From: Nemophila menziesii
Taxonomy: Eukaryota; Streptophyta; Magnoliopsida; Boraginales; Hydrophyllaceae
Length of the DNA: 64,000 bases
Assembly: GCA_029959085.1 (NCBI GenBank)
Contig: JARWIR010000015.1
Span: forward strand, 9,237,017 to 9,301,016
Direction: 5' to 3'
The notes below the pieces were generated by a model. It did not search any database, was not told the DNA's origin, and saw nothing but the letters and a program-made list of their open reading frames with translations. Within the stretch, counting starts at the first letter, position 1. Each line of letters starts with the position of its first letter. Shown here in pieces: positions 20,594 through 33,230 of this stretch. A program made the translations under genes and the position numbers.

Positions 20594-21190
20594 ATGGATA
20601 ATCAACGGTTAGAGCTAGGTTTACCTAGTAAATTTCGAGTTCAACGCATTGGGATTCGCGTCCCAAATATCCAAGCCGTTAGATTCAAGCCTGATCCTGA
20701 TTTAATTAATCAATTCGCGAGCTATGGGAAATTTAATGGTGATACAAATCAAGATCCGGTCAGACCTGTTCAAAAATTCATGCAATTTTGTGATGCCTAC
20801 ATTAATGAAGGTGTTACACAAGAACAGATGTATTATTTAATGTTTCAATTTTTCTTGACCGGGAAAGCAAGCGATTGGTTCGATGATCAACCTCCCGAGC
20901 TAATAACCGATTGGGACAAGCTTCAAGAAAGATTCCTTGATAAATTTTATCCTACAAGTATGCGAGTGAAGGAACTATTGGAGCCTATGAATTTCTTACA
21001 AGAAGCCGGAGAGAGTGTTAACGAAGCATGGACGAGATTTCAAAAGATGTTGGCAAGATGTCCACTACATGGATACACGCCACAATTACAATTATCCATG
21101 TTCTATAATGGACTCGATAGAGAGTCAAGGCTGAGAGCAGATAATATGGGTCGTGGTAATTTTGTCTCTATGGATCCAAAAGAAGCGAAA
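20594..21190 (+). pseudogene. Ty3 gag, truncated at the C-terminal side
   Basis: An open frame from ATG 20,594 encodes about 198 gag residues: RVQRIGIRVPNIQAVRFKPD, KFMQFCDAYINEGVTQEQMY, FFLTGKASDWFDDQPPEL, FYPTSMRVKELLE, CPLHGYTPQLQLSMFYNGL and RGNFVSMDPKEA. This is the Retrotrans_gag capsid domain, colinear with the broken gag at 11,200-10,234. At about 21,190 the gene stops aligning and runs straight into the pre-LTR repeat. The frame therefore ends with about 20 unrelated residues (stop at 21,250). There is no zinc knuckle. If made, it would be a capsid-only protein. Confidence 0.8.
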
Positions 21191-22083
21191 AGTGGTATGT
21201 TTTCTTTCTTCCTTACCTCTTCTATATGTGCAAAATCTGTAAAATTTTAATTTTATTTTATTTTATTTTTGAGTCTTTTCGAGTCGTGGGGACACGACTC
21301 ATTTTTGAGTTGGGGGTGCGGGGATTCGTTGTCTCTCATCTCCATTTTTCTGTGTTTTATTGTTTTTTAGGTAAAATTAAAATTTTTATGATAAGGTTTA
21401 GATGTATGTAGAGTGTGTTTAATAGCTTAAAAGCATAAGCTCAGTGAATTAATGATAGTAAGTAATATGTTTATGAGCTATGTTATTTGTATGCTTTGAG
21501 TTTTTACAGGAAAACACACGTTGATAGTAAAGAGAAGATTAGTGAGCAATGCGATAGAAAGTATGTTCGATCTCAGGGAACCTTGAGAAGTGTGTAGGCC
21601 GTGAGATCCAAGCTAGTTGACAAAACCATTTGATGAAAGTGCTAAAGGTAAGAAAATAACGAAATGACATAGTGTAGAAAGTGATTAAGGCGGTTCTTTC
21701 ATGTTTGAAACCCTTGAAGCCTTTTTATACCTTCTCACCTTGTGATTTTTGGTTTTATATGCTATATCCGTCTCAGCCCCTTCTAGCCTTTCTAAAGCCT
21801 TTTTATTGAAACACGTTATAAGCCATATCCTTTAGATTATAGGACTTTTCCATATGACCGGCACTCGAATCGCGATGCATAGACAATTGTTTTAGAGCTT
21901 GAGTTTGGGGTGGTGGGTCCACCATTATGGGAATTACTATTGGGATGGGACTTTGAGTTTATTAATTGTGCTCTGTTCTTTATATTGATGATGATTCACA
22001 GATTTTTATTGTAACCCTTTGCCGGGGTAATAGTGAATGAAAAAGAAGCTACGAGGTAAATTTGCCAACAAGGGCATTAAAAG

Positions 22084-22119
<36 letters not shown>

Positions 22120-22814
22120 GAAAATAGCGTGATATCTCAACATTAAAAGAGAGTCATGGCTATACAAAAGAAAAAATTGATTTGAAAAGAAAATATAGAT
22201 ATTCGGACCGGCAAAGTGGAATTTTTAAGTGAACATCTTATGCTTTAATTGGGTTATTGGGGATGATAAATTATGCATCAAGAATTAATTGGGTTGAGTG
22301 AGAACGTTTTATGAGAGTGACTCAAGCTCTAGGGCAATTCGTTGATGGCTAGTGAGGAGAGAGCCAAAAGCTCACTCTAAATTATCCAAATATACTTATC
22401 ATACCGTCCCTAAGCCTACATTACAACCTTAAAGACCTTTTAATTCTTTGCTATGTAATCGAGAAGTGATTGAGCCAATAGATAGTAGTTAAATGGATCT
22501 TTGGATACTAGTAAAGTTCGATGAACAATCTATAGCTTCCTTGGTGAACTGAGTGAAGTTCCTCTCCTTCTTACATTGCAAAGCTAATCTAATCTTGAAT
22601 TCAAGCCGTGTTGACTGTGGATATGAGAAGTGTACAGGTTTTTAGTTTTTAAATATTATTACATGAAATTTTCTGAGTATTTGCTTTGAGTCTATTCTCC
22701 ATATTCTTCTATCTTCTGTCTTCTGTGCTTAATTGACCTAGGTGTGTATTTAGAGACTTCCCTTTGTTTTTATCTTTATTGTATCGGGACGATACAACTT
22801 TGAGTTGGGGGTCT
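21191..22814 (+). other. Ty3 pre-LTR region, copy 4
   Basis: A direct repeat of 17,297-18,938 with module 1 at 21,281-21,300, (TA)n at 22,086-22,117 and module 2 at 22,779-22,797. It begins inside truncated gag. Short shared letters around GAAAAGTGGTATG and GAAGAGTATG suggest microhomology at the join. Confidence 0.75.
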
Positions 22815-24340
22815 TGATGTCTCCTCATTTGTGATAGATTTATGTTAGGACGAGACATCATTTTTAGTGATTTAGAAGTCATAATAGTCGATTTTCTTGA
22901 GAAATAGTGCACTTTCCTATTTTGAGTCTTGATTTAGTAAAATAATATTTTTAGAGCATATTGGGTTTAATTATTTATTTAGTGTGAAGCTTTAAATATA
23001 ATTATAGAGATTAATTAGAGTCCAAGTCAAAGACTACAAGATATGGAAAGAGATAAGCATGGTAATTGGAGATAAGGAAATAAAAGCTAAAAACATGGAA
23101 AAGGAAAAGCTACCTTAATCCTGAATTTCTGCACCTACGACCACAAATCAGCTTATATCTCAAAAACGGTGTAGAATTTGGAGAAATGGTCAAGAGCAAA
23201 GTCGAATATCTTTCCGAGACGATGAATTTGGTGTACTCATACGCGTCAAACGGATGAGTATTGAAGCTGCTAGGACCAAAAGAAAAACGGGCCTGATTGC
23301 ATGTTTTTAGGGTTACGAATTTGAGTTGGGCTTGGAGTCCACTACTTACTTCTCCTTCAAGAAAACGAATTAGGGTTTCCTAAACACCTATAAATACACC
23401 CTTATACCATTGTAAACATGTCCTTGCTCAGTTTCAAGCTTAGGCTTAGTCCTTACTTGTATTTTCTCACTTTTAAATAATAGCTTAGTCCTTTAAATTA
23501 ATATTCATCCTTAGAATCAAGCTATTCATCCAAAAAGCAAGCTGACCTATAGAAGAAGACAAGAAGAAGAAGTTGGAGAGTGACAAACTCCTCTTCTACA
23601 TCTACCTTCTCTATATTTAGGGTAATTAGCTATAGATCTATGCTCAACCATAATTCTAAGCTTTTATTCTGTAAGTTTTACTTTTAATTGTTGGGTTATT
23701 ATTTCGTCTTAAATTCATAAATACTATTGGTTATTTTAATTGATTGAGTTTGGCGTATATTGTTATAATGTGTTTTGACTTATTGTTACATTCTTAGATT
23801 TGGTCCATCTTAGGATTATTCTTAGTTCTTGACAACACCACATAATCGTCTAGTTTTGATCCTTTGCCTAACTAGATAGCCATAATGGTTTGATTTAATC
23901 ACCAATCATTACCCAAGACCTTGGTAGTGGAGAGGTAGATCCTAAGCCTAGAAAAGGCTAGGTAGAATTTAGAATCCTGGTTAATATATAATGCTTAATC
24001 TGTGACAAGTTAGAATAACAAGTTAGTAAAATAGACTCATAATATTAATCCTAATTTATTTAACTTACATTCATATTTATTTATTTGTTTTCATTATTTA
24101 TTTATTTGCGTTAGATTATTATTTATCTTATTATATTTTATTCGAAACATATAAATTCATCTACGCTTGTTAAATATAAGTAGATCTAACGGATTAAATC
24201 TCTGCGAACGAACTTAACTTATCATTAAAACTTGCAAACGATCTGTGATACTTGCAGTGAGTTCCGTGGTTCTCAAGGGTGTGTGCTCTTTATTATTATC
24301 TCTATTTATCTATTATTGTATCACACCTTTGCCCCCACCA
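22815..24340 (+). repeat. Ty3/Athila-like LTR, copy L4
   Basis: 1.53 kb, TGATGTCTCC to CCCCCACCA, a close relative of L3. It is followed immediately at 24,341 by minus-strand sequence of another element (GGAAGAAAGAAAATATAC), which is also the left edge of the large duplication. There is no primer site here, as expected for a 3' LTR. Confidence 0.8.
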
Positions 24341-24359
24341 GGAAGAAAGAAAATATACT

Positions 24360-25113
24360 CTCGAGGATATTGCCTCGCATGCTCAACATCCAAATAAGGA
24401 TGTGGTGGATATCTCGTTATATCGCGTCTCATTTCTTCCAAAAGCGTCATAAAGTGTATTTGGTTTCTTTGATTTGTGCCACATCATTGGACAAGAAATT
24501 TTGAGCTTCTTCTACTTGATATACGCCTACCCTTTATCGCCATGCAAGATCCTCTTCTCTTGATTCTCTCTCACGAGAGCTTTCTTCCTTTGGAGCTTTC
24601 TCCTCTCAGAATTGTCTTGATCTACACATTATTGATATTGTTGCTCACTTTGTACCTCAATTTCTCAATCCCACCACGATTCACATTCACTTTCCTCAAT
24701 AGTCAAGTGGTCATTGTTGGATATTTCACATTTAACAGTGATTGTGGAGAGGTTGCAAATTGCATTACCTCATCAAAGATAAATTGTGCCATATATATTT
24801 CCTCCCCATGTAAATTCAACAAGATGGCAACTTTCTAACTTATATTCAAATTTCGCGTGTTCCCAAAGGTGTTTGGTGTGAGGAAATTGTTCCATATTCT
24901 CGTATCGAGTTGAAGGTACTTGTAAGGCCAAGGTTCCCTCAACTCCTATTTGTTTCCTTGCACTAGCTCCCCGCTCAACACATGCTCATATAGTTGATTC
25001 CAATCAAAGGTCTTGATATTCTCCACAGTTTCTCGATACTTGCATTGTCCAACCAATTTCTTGAACTCAAAGTGGTTTAGAATCTCTTCAAATGTGAAAG
25101 GAACTATATTGAG
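24360..25113 (-). pseudogene. PF20167-like gene remnant, copy 3
   Basis: In broken frames the minus strand reads FKKLVGQCKYRE, KTFDWNQLYEHVLSGELV, ELREPWPYKYLQ, TRIWNNFLTPN and SNDVAQIKETKYTL. It is homologous to the gene at 14,499-15,672 but from a different subfamily. Multiple stops and frameshifts; the N-terminal half is replaced by LTR sequence at 25,130. The terminal motif leads into the pre-LTR start, then breaks at 24,341. Confidence 0.7.
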
Positions 25114-25858
25114 CTTTCAAAGATTAGGGTGTGATAATATTCGACACCAAGAGAGGGTGACTCCCTACAAGTGTAAGGGTCGCTTACAAGTAATAAAGAT
25201 AAGTATGAGGGATTATCGTCTCAGTAGGGACTATCAAAGATATGATAAATGTGTTCAGAAAGTATGATAACGTAGAGATGCTAGATAAATGACAATAATA
25301 TAAATGTAATAATTGTTTAGTTTTTGTCTAAAGGACTAAATTGTAAATAAAATAAATAAATAACCAAAGAAAAATAATAAAATTCTAAATAACAAGAAGG
25401 TGGATGAGAGATATGCTTGGTCCTTGCGGGTAATCCCCTTAATCAACTATTTAATTATTAGTTGATATAAAGGAAAATTGGGCTTTTCACATTAGCCGGG
25501 ATTCAAGAGTCTCTCTAACTCCCGTCAAGGTAGCTTAGAGAGAAATTGTACGACCCTAGGAACCTCTTCAGATCGTACCCTCTAAATGCTCTAAAATATT
25601 TTAGGTTCAAATCCTATTGACTATCTTGTTAGGCAAGACCTCTCAGTTCACTACCGCACACTAGATGTATATATACTAGTTCTAAAACCCAACCCCCCGT
25701 CAGGGTGAAAGGAAAAGGTTTAATTCTATTCAATACGTAATCAAGACACGAATAGGCAACAACCACAAATCTATAATCAATGTAAAATATTCCTCAATTC
25801 ATTTCAGTAATTAAATATCCCAAAACCAAATAACATAAAATAATCAAGTATGGTTCAA

Positions 25859-27765
25859 TGATAAATTTTGTAATCCAAGTTATAGCAGTTTATATAATGT
25901 CAATATTTCACATACCCTTGGCCACATGTGAATGTATTGAATCTACCATCACCAATTTTTGGTGGGATAGTGGAGATAAAAAAAAGAATACACTGGATTA
26001 ATAAAAAAGAAACCCAAAAAATGAAGAAAAATGGAGGCTTGGGTTTTAAAATAATCCACATAATGAATCTAGCTCAACTAGCTACAAACGCATGGAAAAT
26101 ATTAAACACACCTGATTCAATGCTAGCAAAATTATATAAAGGTATTTATCATAATAAAACTAGGTTTCTTGAAGCTAAAAAGGGACAAAACCCTTCCTCG
26201 GGATGGAGTAGCATTATAAGAGGTAGAGAAACATTTGAAAAAGACCTGAAATGGGTGGTGGGAAAAGGAAATGAAATGAAAATGAAATAAAAATGAAATA
26301 AAAATCTGGGATTATTACTGGTTAAAGGAAAATGATCTCATAAATAAACCACATGGCACAAAGATTCATTTAATTAGCGAGATGATAAAAAGCGAATCAA
26401 ATAAATGGGATGAGGAAAAAATTCAGGAACTAATGGGGTCTGAAACAAATGAGAAAATAAAAAATATTGTAATTCCACATACAAAATGTAAGGACATACC
26501 ACTTTAGATTAAAGCAAAAGATGATAATCTTACTACAAAACGAATGTATGCATAGATACAAACTGAAGAGGAAGAAAATGAACAAAAAAATGATAACCTT
26601 CAACCTGAAGGATCCTTTAAACCACCAAGATCTTTTGGGATACTACTTGGGATATTAAAGTACCTCCAAAAGTACAAAATTTTCTCTGGAAGGCTTGTAA
26701 AAATGCCTTAAGTGCTAAGGAAAATAGATTTAAAAGAAAATGTGCTATAAATAACATATGTAAACTATGCAACACATAAAAGGAAACTATATAACATCTA
26801 ATTTTTTACTGTCACTGGGCTAGAGCATCTTGGTTTGTAACTTAGATGGGTTTCCTCACAAAAAATGGAAAAAAACAAAAGATTTGAAACATGGTTATTA
26901 CATTTAGTAAATGACCAAAAGGAGGCAAAGGAAATACCCATACTTGAGAGGGCAACCATGTTAGCTTGGCAAATTTGGAAAGGGAGGAATTAATTTCTAT
27001 ATAAAGGCACTAAACTTGACCCTATAAGAACTGCAGAAATAGCTACATTGGCCTGTGATGAGTACTTATATGTTTTAAACAAACCCAATGACCCTGAGGC
27101 CAAAAATAATACAAATAATACAAATTCAAACATTATCAATGATAGCAGGCCAAAGAAACTAAAAGAAATCATCATGAAAGACCAAAACAGCACTAGACAT
27201 CAAACTAAGGTTATTATAAATGTTGATGCATGTTTCAAACAGGAAACTAAACAATCTAGCTATGGATATCTAGTTAGAAATGTGCAGGGAAACATAACAC
27301 ATGGAGGAGCAAAAACTTTTGTAGCTGAGTCACCAGAAGAAGCTAAGAAATGGGCATGAGGGAAGCAACTCTTGAAGCACTGAAGCATCCCAACACAGAT
27401 GTATTTATTCTTAGTGACTGTAATAGCTTTGTTAGTTGTTTAATTAAGAAAACCCAGCCTAGAAATAGGAAAACACTTAATATTTTTTGTGATATTTGTA
27501 ATATGGTGAAAAACCAACCTATTCACTTCCTATATATCTCTAGGAAGTTGAATTCTTGTGCAAATTGGATTGCCAAACAACTGTTGAATGGCCTCTTGTT
27601 TGGTAATTGGATGCTTAATCGACCGCTCCAATTGGCAACCCTTATCAACCGGGATCGCCTCCCAGCTGGTATTAGGTGATTTTTGTTTTCATTTCATTGT
27701 AATAGTGTCTTACCAGGCCTTGTATGGTTCTTTATCTATTTCATTTTCGCTTGACTAAAAAAAAG
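25859..27765 (+). mobile_element. 5'-truncated L1-type LINE nested in LTR L5
   Basis: Flanked by near-identical 10-bp target copies GTATGGTTCA (25,849-25,858) and GTAGGGTTCA (27,766-27,775). It ends in a short A run. It starts inside reverse transcriptase: the RT-distal SVIQAIP-YIMS and KKRIHWINKKETQKMKKNGG motifs, then GLGFK and NAWKILNTPDSMLAKLY. A degraded zinc-binding region and an RNase H-like domain follow. The LTR reading resumes at 27,776 (GGAGGTTTAGTTCAT), matching 12,170. Frames are broken. Confidence 0.85.
27048..27679 (+). pseudogene. LINE RNase H-like domain (RVT_3), frameshifted
   Basis: Encodes KVIINVDACFKQETKQSSYG (first catalytic Asp), EATLEALKHPNTDVFILSDC (Glu and Asp) and IHFLYISRKLNSCANWIAKQ. 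A frameshift at about 27,350 (EEAKKWA then a stop, against EEAEAMGMREA in the duplicate) splits it. The duplicate at 49,887-50,387 keeps one open frame. Confidence 0.75.
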
Positions 27766-28604
27766 GTAGGGTTCATACCCATTGCAAGCCTCAAGCATAG
27801 GAGGTTTAGTTCATAATAAACAAAACTAGAAATTAAATGTACCTAATGTCAAAATCATTTTTAGAAAATAAATTGGAATAAAATTAACATAAAATACAAA
27901 ATAAAATGGTTGTGGAATGGTAGAGAATGATGAACTTGGGTGGAAACCCTCCTTCTCTTCTCTCTAGGCATTTTTGTTGTCCATTTTGCTAAAAAATTTG
28001 AATAGAAAAATGATGTATGTTGAAATGGGAGTTTCTAATATGCTTATATATTTGTCCAAAAATGTTTGGAGCCTTATGGGCTCACTTAGGTGGGTTAAAA
28101 ATAGCCCAACCGGTTTTTGTCTAGTGAATCCCAAGTTCGAGTCACGGTAGAAGCGAATAACATAACTGTCCCGTCTCAACACCGAGTTGACTTCTGTCAC
28201 CTCTCATGCCCCACTTACTTCAATATCTATCCAAATCAAAATAATTTTCTTCAAGATATCTGACCAATTAATCATGGTGACCGAAACAATATGACATCAA
28301 GATTTCTCTAGTAAAAGCTCTAGTTTTCCCAAAGTGACTTTTAGCTCTTTTTACGCCTCGACTTAGGTTTGGACTTGAATTATTGACTATTACTCATCTA
28401 CTTTGACTTTAGTATCAATACCTAAAATTTACACACTTAACACATAATTTAAGTGCAAAAGCTCTATAAATAACAATATATCCAAAAGAATATAGAAAAG
28501 TAAGATATGACGAATATTAGGGGAAATATCCTCACATAGATCTCGTAATCCGTCAAAAATATGTCTTGTGAGTATATTGTTATATCACAAAATAAGAGAC
28601 ATCA

Positions 28605-29708
28605 GTATCCGTAAATATTCTCATGGATTGTATAAATTAGTCTGCCATGTGTATAGAGATTTAGTTAATTGTGTTTAAGTCAAATGTACACTATGTGGTA
28701 TTCATGTTGAGGAACTTGTGATTATTTAGGAGGTGTCACAATTGAATGAAGGGTAGATAATGTTTAGATATGCTAGGGTATCTCTTAGAGCATCGATTTT
28801 TTGTCGAGAGACTATAAACCTTTTATGGATAAGTTGAGTGGGTATATTTGAAGATGGAACACTTCATCATTGTCATTATTCAGAAGGTTAGAACTTATAT
28901 GATTGGTCTGGTAAGGGTAGATTCATTTTTGGTATATCTATATTTTTGGTCTCGGATACGGTGCATAACCAAATTACTAGAATTTTTTACAAAATTTCTA
29001 TTGTAATGGTAAGTATACCGGGATTGGTTGTAAGAAAATCTACACGTCTAAGATGTAAGGTGGTTTGGCGCTAAAGGACTTGGGTGCTTGGAATAAATCT
29101 TTGTTTATGAAGGTATTATGAAAAACTGTGTGATAAAATGACTTTGTTATAGATCAAATGAGTCTCACGGCGAGTATTTAATTTTTTTTTTATATATTTT
29201 GGAATGGGAGGTGAAGAAAGCGGATTCACCATTAATGAATGAGATATGGAAGTTGAAAGATGAAATCATGATCTTGTTAGAAAAATTGTGCTTTATTTTT
29301 AATAGGTAGATGCAATCCAATCTAATTATTCCAGCTCGATGGTATCTTTAACAGACATATGAATGAAGCCACTTGGCCAAGATTGTGCAACTAAAAGTAC
29401 TCTACATGTTTAAATTTCATGATATTAGATAGTGAAGGTTTCAATATTTAACATTTTCATATTTTTTTTTAAATGTTCAAGCCTAGATATGTACCTGCAT
29501 ATGTTTTCTTTATATTGTAATTTTAATTTACAGCTTGTTTTCTTTGTGATAGTATTTCAAGATGGATATATATAATTTTGATGGCTTTGGGGGTGTTGAA
29601 CATGTTCACTATTACCATGAGAATATATATGGGGAGGCATGTATATCTCTGTGGAATTAGTCAGGTGCGCGCAAGATAGCTTGTACCACCCATGTAACAA
29701 AAAAAAAA
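28605..29708 (+). mobile_element. Second LINE remnant with tailed 3' end
   Basis: Broken frames contain L1-type reverse transcriptase C-terminal motifs: ALKDLGAWNKSLFMKVL (about 29,071-29,120), then SHGEY and LMNEIWKLKDEI. The 3' end (about 29,660-29,708) has GGTGCGCGCAAG and a run of ten or more A, a 3' tail common in plant LINEs and SINEs. The 5' end abuts LTR L5 exactly at 28,604. NPC1 intron or exon sequence follows the tail. Confidence 0.65.
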
Positions 29709-29811
29709 GTATGTTATATGTTTTAATTTTTCATTGTAAATTACATATTAAATTGCTTGACTTTTTTTAATTGGCGATTTGCTTAGCATTATAAATCTGA
29801 GGATAAATGTA

Positions 29812-30060
29812 GAAGTGCTTTTAAAGCTCCACTTGATCCAAGCACTTCTTTAGGTGGTTTCTCAGGGATTAACTTTTCAGTGGTTATTTCTGTTTTTTTG
29901 TTAACCAAAAGGGTTTTTAATAATTCTAATGCACCATTTTCTTTTATAACAAGCCTCTGCTTTCATTGTAACCTATCTTGTGAACAATGTAGTTGATAAA
30001 GAAAGCAATGATAATAAAAAAGCAATTGCTTTGGAAAAAGCCTTTATTCAATTAGCCAAG
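29812..30060 (+). pseudogene. NPC1: NPC1-like gene, two upstream exons (copy A)
   Basis: The first block (to about 29,880) encodes SAFKAPLDPSTSLGGFSG. The second (29,954-30,060) encodes ASAFIVTYLVNNVVDKES followed by ALEKAFIQLAK and a GT. Both match the lumenal region just before the sterol-sensing domain of plant NPC1, a multi-pass membrane sterol/lipid transporter. The acceptor of the second exon is AAG here but CAG in the duplicate (52,651). The following exons, which should encode the sterol-sensing domain and middle lumenal loop (about 500 residues), are missing. A copia element begins at 30,211. Confidence 0.8.
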
Positions 30061-30374
30061 GTTGTATTTTACACTTATATCTTTCATCATTTTTGTTGGT
30101 TTTATATTATAGAAAGAAGTAAAAATAAATTTATAAAACATTTTATGTTGGGAAGAAAAAAAATAGTTGGTTTTTTAAAAAGTGTTTTGAAAAGGATTAG
30201 AAATGACGCTTGGAAGAAAAGAACTTTTATTAATAGATGAATAATGTTTACAAGACTTGTAGTGTTTGTTGCTTAGAATGATTCTTACAAATGATCCCTC
30301 TGGCCTATTTATACTAACTTAGTGGCGGTGTAGTTAATTCTAGAAACTACTAAATTAGTTTTAATACATCATTT

Positions 30375-30920
30375 CTAATTCAAAGTAGATAATTCAATAT
30401 GTCCTTCATTAGATGCTTTTCTAAGAAAGTGATATTTGATAGCAATGTGCTTAGTCCGACTATGATGGACGAGATTTTTTGCCATTGCTATTGTAGACTT
30501 GTTGTCGCAGTAGATTTTTGTTGGTGTTTCTTGTTGTTCACCCATGTGTTCAAGTATTTTTATAAGCCATATTGTTTGACTTGTTGTTAGTGCTGCTGCC
30601 ACATATTCCGCTTCTACTGAAGATTGTGCCACGCAGTCTTTTTTTAATGACCATGAGAATATCCCTAAGCCAAGTGAGAATGTATAGCCTAAGGTACTCT
30701 TCATATCATCTACCGATCCAGCCCAATTGATGTCTGTGTAGCCAGTCAGTCTTGATTCAGTGCTAGGCTCGCACCATATGCCATAGTCCTTTGTACCTTG
30801 TAAGTATCTTAATATTCTTTTTCCTACTCCATAGTGGACTTTACTTGGACTATGAATGAATCTCAATAGTAGAGTCGTAGCGCACATGATATCTGGTCTC
30901 CTAGCTGTAAGATATAGCAA
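30375..30920 (-). pseudogene. Copia RNase H, copy A
   Basis: A frame of 181 codons: [39 protein letters not shown] (Asp), VEAEYVAAALTTSQTIWL (Glu), TKIYCDNKSTIAMAKNL (Asp), and HHSRTKHIAIKYHFLR. All RNase H acidic residues are present. The deletion of the 3' LTR start cuts shortly after the end. Confidence 0.8.
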
Positions 30921-31759
30921 ACTTCCTATGAGACTTATGTATATTGCTGGATCTACTCTTAGTTGAGCCGTCTTCTTTGGTTAGTTTTGCGTTGGTGACC
31001 AGGGGAGTAGCAACAGTCTTGCATTCGTGCATCTTGAACTTCTTTAGTAAAGTCTTTGTATATTTCTTCTGTGAGATGAATATTCCTCTTGTATCTTGTC
31101 TTACCTCAATGCCGAGAAAGTAGTGCATTAACCCTAGATCTGCCATCTCGAAGGTTTTCATCATGTCTTCTTTGAATTCCTTAATCATTTTCTCATTGTT
31201 TCCTGTATAGATGAGATCATCTACATAAAGAGAGACAATGAGTCTGTTATCATTACCTTGAGTTTTAATGTAGAGTAGGCTCGCTTTGACTTCTCGTGAA
31301 TCCTCGATCAGTGAAGTAATTGTCGATTCGAATGTACCACGCCCGAGGAGCTTGCTTGAGTCCGTATAGTGCTTTTTGTAGTCTTAGAACTCGATCTTCT
31401 TGGCCTTTCTCCACGAACCCTTGAGGTTGCTGAACATATATTTATTCTTTAAGATAGCCGTTAAGGAACGCTGACTTCACATCTAGTTGATATATGTTCC
31501 ATTTCTTTTGAGCAGCTAATGCAATAAGTGCTCTTATAGTGTCTAAGCGTGCAACTGGAGCAAATGTCTCATTGTAGTCAATACCTGGTAGTTGTGAGTA
31601 CCCTTTAGCAACCAGCCTTGCTTTATGTTTTTGGATTGAGCCATCTGGGTTGAGTTTTGTCTTGTAGACCCACTTGACTCCGATGACATCTTTGTTGGTT
31701 GGTCGATCTACCAACTCCCATATTTTATTTTTCTCAATCATTTTGATCTCTTCTTCCAT
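30901..31759 (-). pseudogene. Copia reverse transcriptase, copy A
   Basis: The frame at 31,759-31,442 encodes [40 protein letters not shown] and [16 protein letters not shown]. After a frame break the polymerase motif SLYVDDLIYTGN is read at about 31,235-31,200. FEMADLGLMHYFLGIEV and KKYTKTLLKKFKMHECK then run to 30,901. The YVDD catalytic box is intact but the frame is not. Confidence 0.8.
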
Positions 31760-32121
31760 TACGTTTATCTATTCTTTTTGTTTTGATGCTTCTTCAAAGC
31801 TTTTCGGTTCCAAAGTCACGAAATTTCAAGTTTGATATATGTCTCTAAGTGACTTTGTCTTTCCTGGTATTTCTGGAGATGTCTCGTCATCACTGGATGA
31901 AGATGAAGATGATCTTGGAGTTCTTGGTGATGAGGGTTCCTAAGTATAATGTGGTCCTTCTTCTTTAGTGTTATCTATGTTGCATACCCTTGGTACCATA
32001 ATACTTTGTCGTTCCACCTTTCCTTCATCCCAATTCCATGTTGCATTTTCGGCGAACTCGACATCCTGACTGACAATAAGTTTCTTTGTTTTAATATGGT
32101 ATATTCTATAGCCATTTGATT

Positions 32122-32931
32122 CTAAACTATAGTCGAGGAATATTCCTTTCTCTGTCTTCTCTTATAGTTTGTGTCGTTTCTCTTTTGGCATGTGCACGTA
32201 GCAGATACTTCCGAAGACTCTAAGGTGTTGTGCTGACGGCTTTCTTCCACTCCATGCTTCAATTGGTGTTTTATTTTGAATGGCCTTTGTTGGACATCTG
32301 TTGAGAAGATAGACTGCAACGTATACCGCTTCTGCCCGGAACTCCTTTGGCATTCCTTTCTCTGCTAGCATAGTCCTTGCCATCTCCATGACTGTTATAT
32401 TCTTCCTTTCTGACTTGCCATTCTGTTCTGGAGCGTAGCCGACTGTTAGCTGGTGTTTGACTCCTTCATCATCACAAAATTTGTTGAACTACTTTGAGGT
32501 ATACTCCTTTCCGCGATCACTTGGAAGTACTTTAATTTGTCGATCACATTGATTTTCGACAAGATTCTTAAATTTCTTGAAAATACTGAATGCTTTTGAC
32601 TTTTCTCGCATGAAGTATACCCAAGTCATTCTAGTATAGTCATCAATGAAAAGGATGAAGGAACTGTAATTTTTAAATGTTGGAGTCCTCATTGGTCCGC
32701 ATACGTCTTTATCAATCAACTCTATCACTTGTTTGGCTCTCCATGCTTTGCCTGAAGGGAATGATTTTCTGTGTTGTTTCCTTCTAGGTTGCTCACGCAC
32801 ACGTCGTTATTCACTTGGATGACTGGTAAATTTTTCATCATATTCTTCTTATGTATAATCTTTAACCCGTGAAAGTTGAAGTGTCCAAACCTTCGGTGCC
32901 ATAGCCATGATTGGTCTTCTTGAGCTTTCAT
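32122..32931 (-). pseudogene. Copia pre-integrase and integrase, copy A
   Basis: The frames contain SWLWHRRFGHFNFHGLK (GAG-pre-integrase H-H), DVCGPMRTPTFKNYSSFILF and DDYTRMTWVYFM, PSDRGKEYTS, and further on APEQNGKSERKN and MEMARTMLAEKGMPKEF. These carry the D, D and E of the DDE core. Frames switch at about 32,760 and 32,480, so no full integrase can be made. Confidence 0.75.
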
Positions 32932-33230
32932 GGCCGTTTAAATATACTTCCATCAGATCGGAAAATTCTTTGCTGGTGCATTTTTACTATAACTATTTCT
33001 TGATTTTATTTTTATTTTTGTTATCAAATGTCGTGCACGAGTCATCTTTAAATAAGAGGTTATCCTCTTTCCATCATTTGACCCACACTTAATTAATTTG
33101 TATCTAGTTTGGGGACCAACGGTACATCATGGATCACTCGCGTACCATTTTGCATATTGACTGTTATTGTACCTTTGCCTTCGACCTCCAACAGATCTCC
33201 ATTTCCAAGCTTGACTTGAGACTTGACCGA

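Larger units (their letters stand above)
17297..24340 (+). mobile_element. Gag-only Ty3 element bounded by two 3.15-kb direct repeats
   Basis: Two direct copies of pre-LTR plus LTR (17,297-20,465 and 21,191-24,340) flank only a tRNA-Asp primer site and a truncated gag. Everything from mid-gag through protease, RT, integrase and the PF20167 gene is missing. No matching target duplication is seen: the bases before 17,297 belong to an element end, and the right end abuts segment A. It fits unequal recombination within a tandem or nested array. A reading of the 3.15-kb units as very long LTRs is possible, but the conserved polypurine tract favours an inner LTR of 1.53 kb. Confidence 0.65.
25130..28604 (-). 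repeat. Ty3-type LTR L5, interrupted by a LINE
   Basis: The minus-strand LTR starts TGATGTCTCTTATTTTG at 28,604 and ends near TTATCACA at 25,130. Removing the LINE at 25,859-27,765 leaves about 1.57 kb, the family length. It lacks polypurine tract, primer site and internal sequence on both sides: 28,605 is LINE sequence and 25,129 is a PF20167 gene. This suggests a solo LTR or a nested remnant. No clear 5-bp target duplication is visible. Confidence 0.65.
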
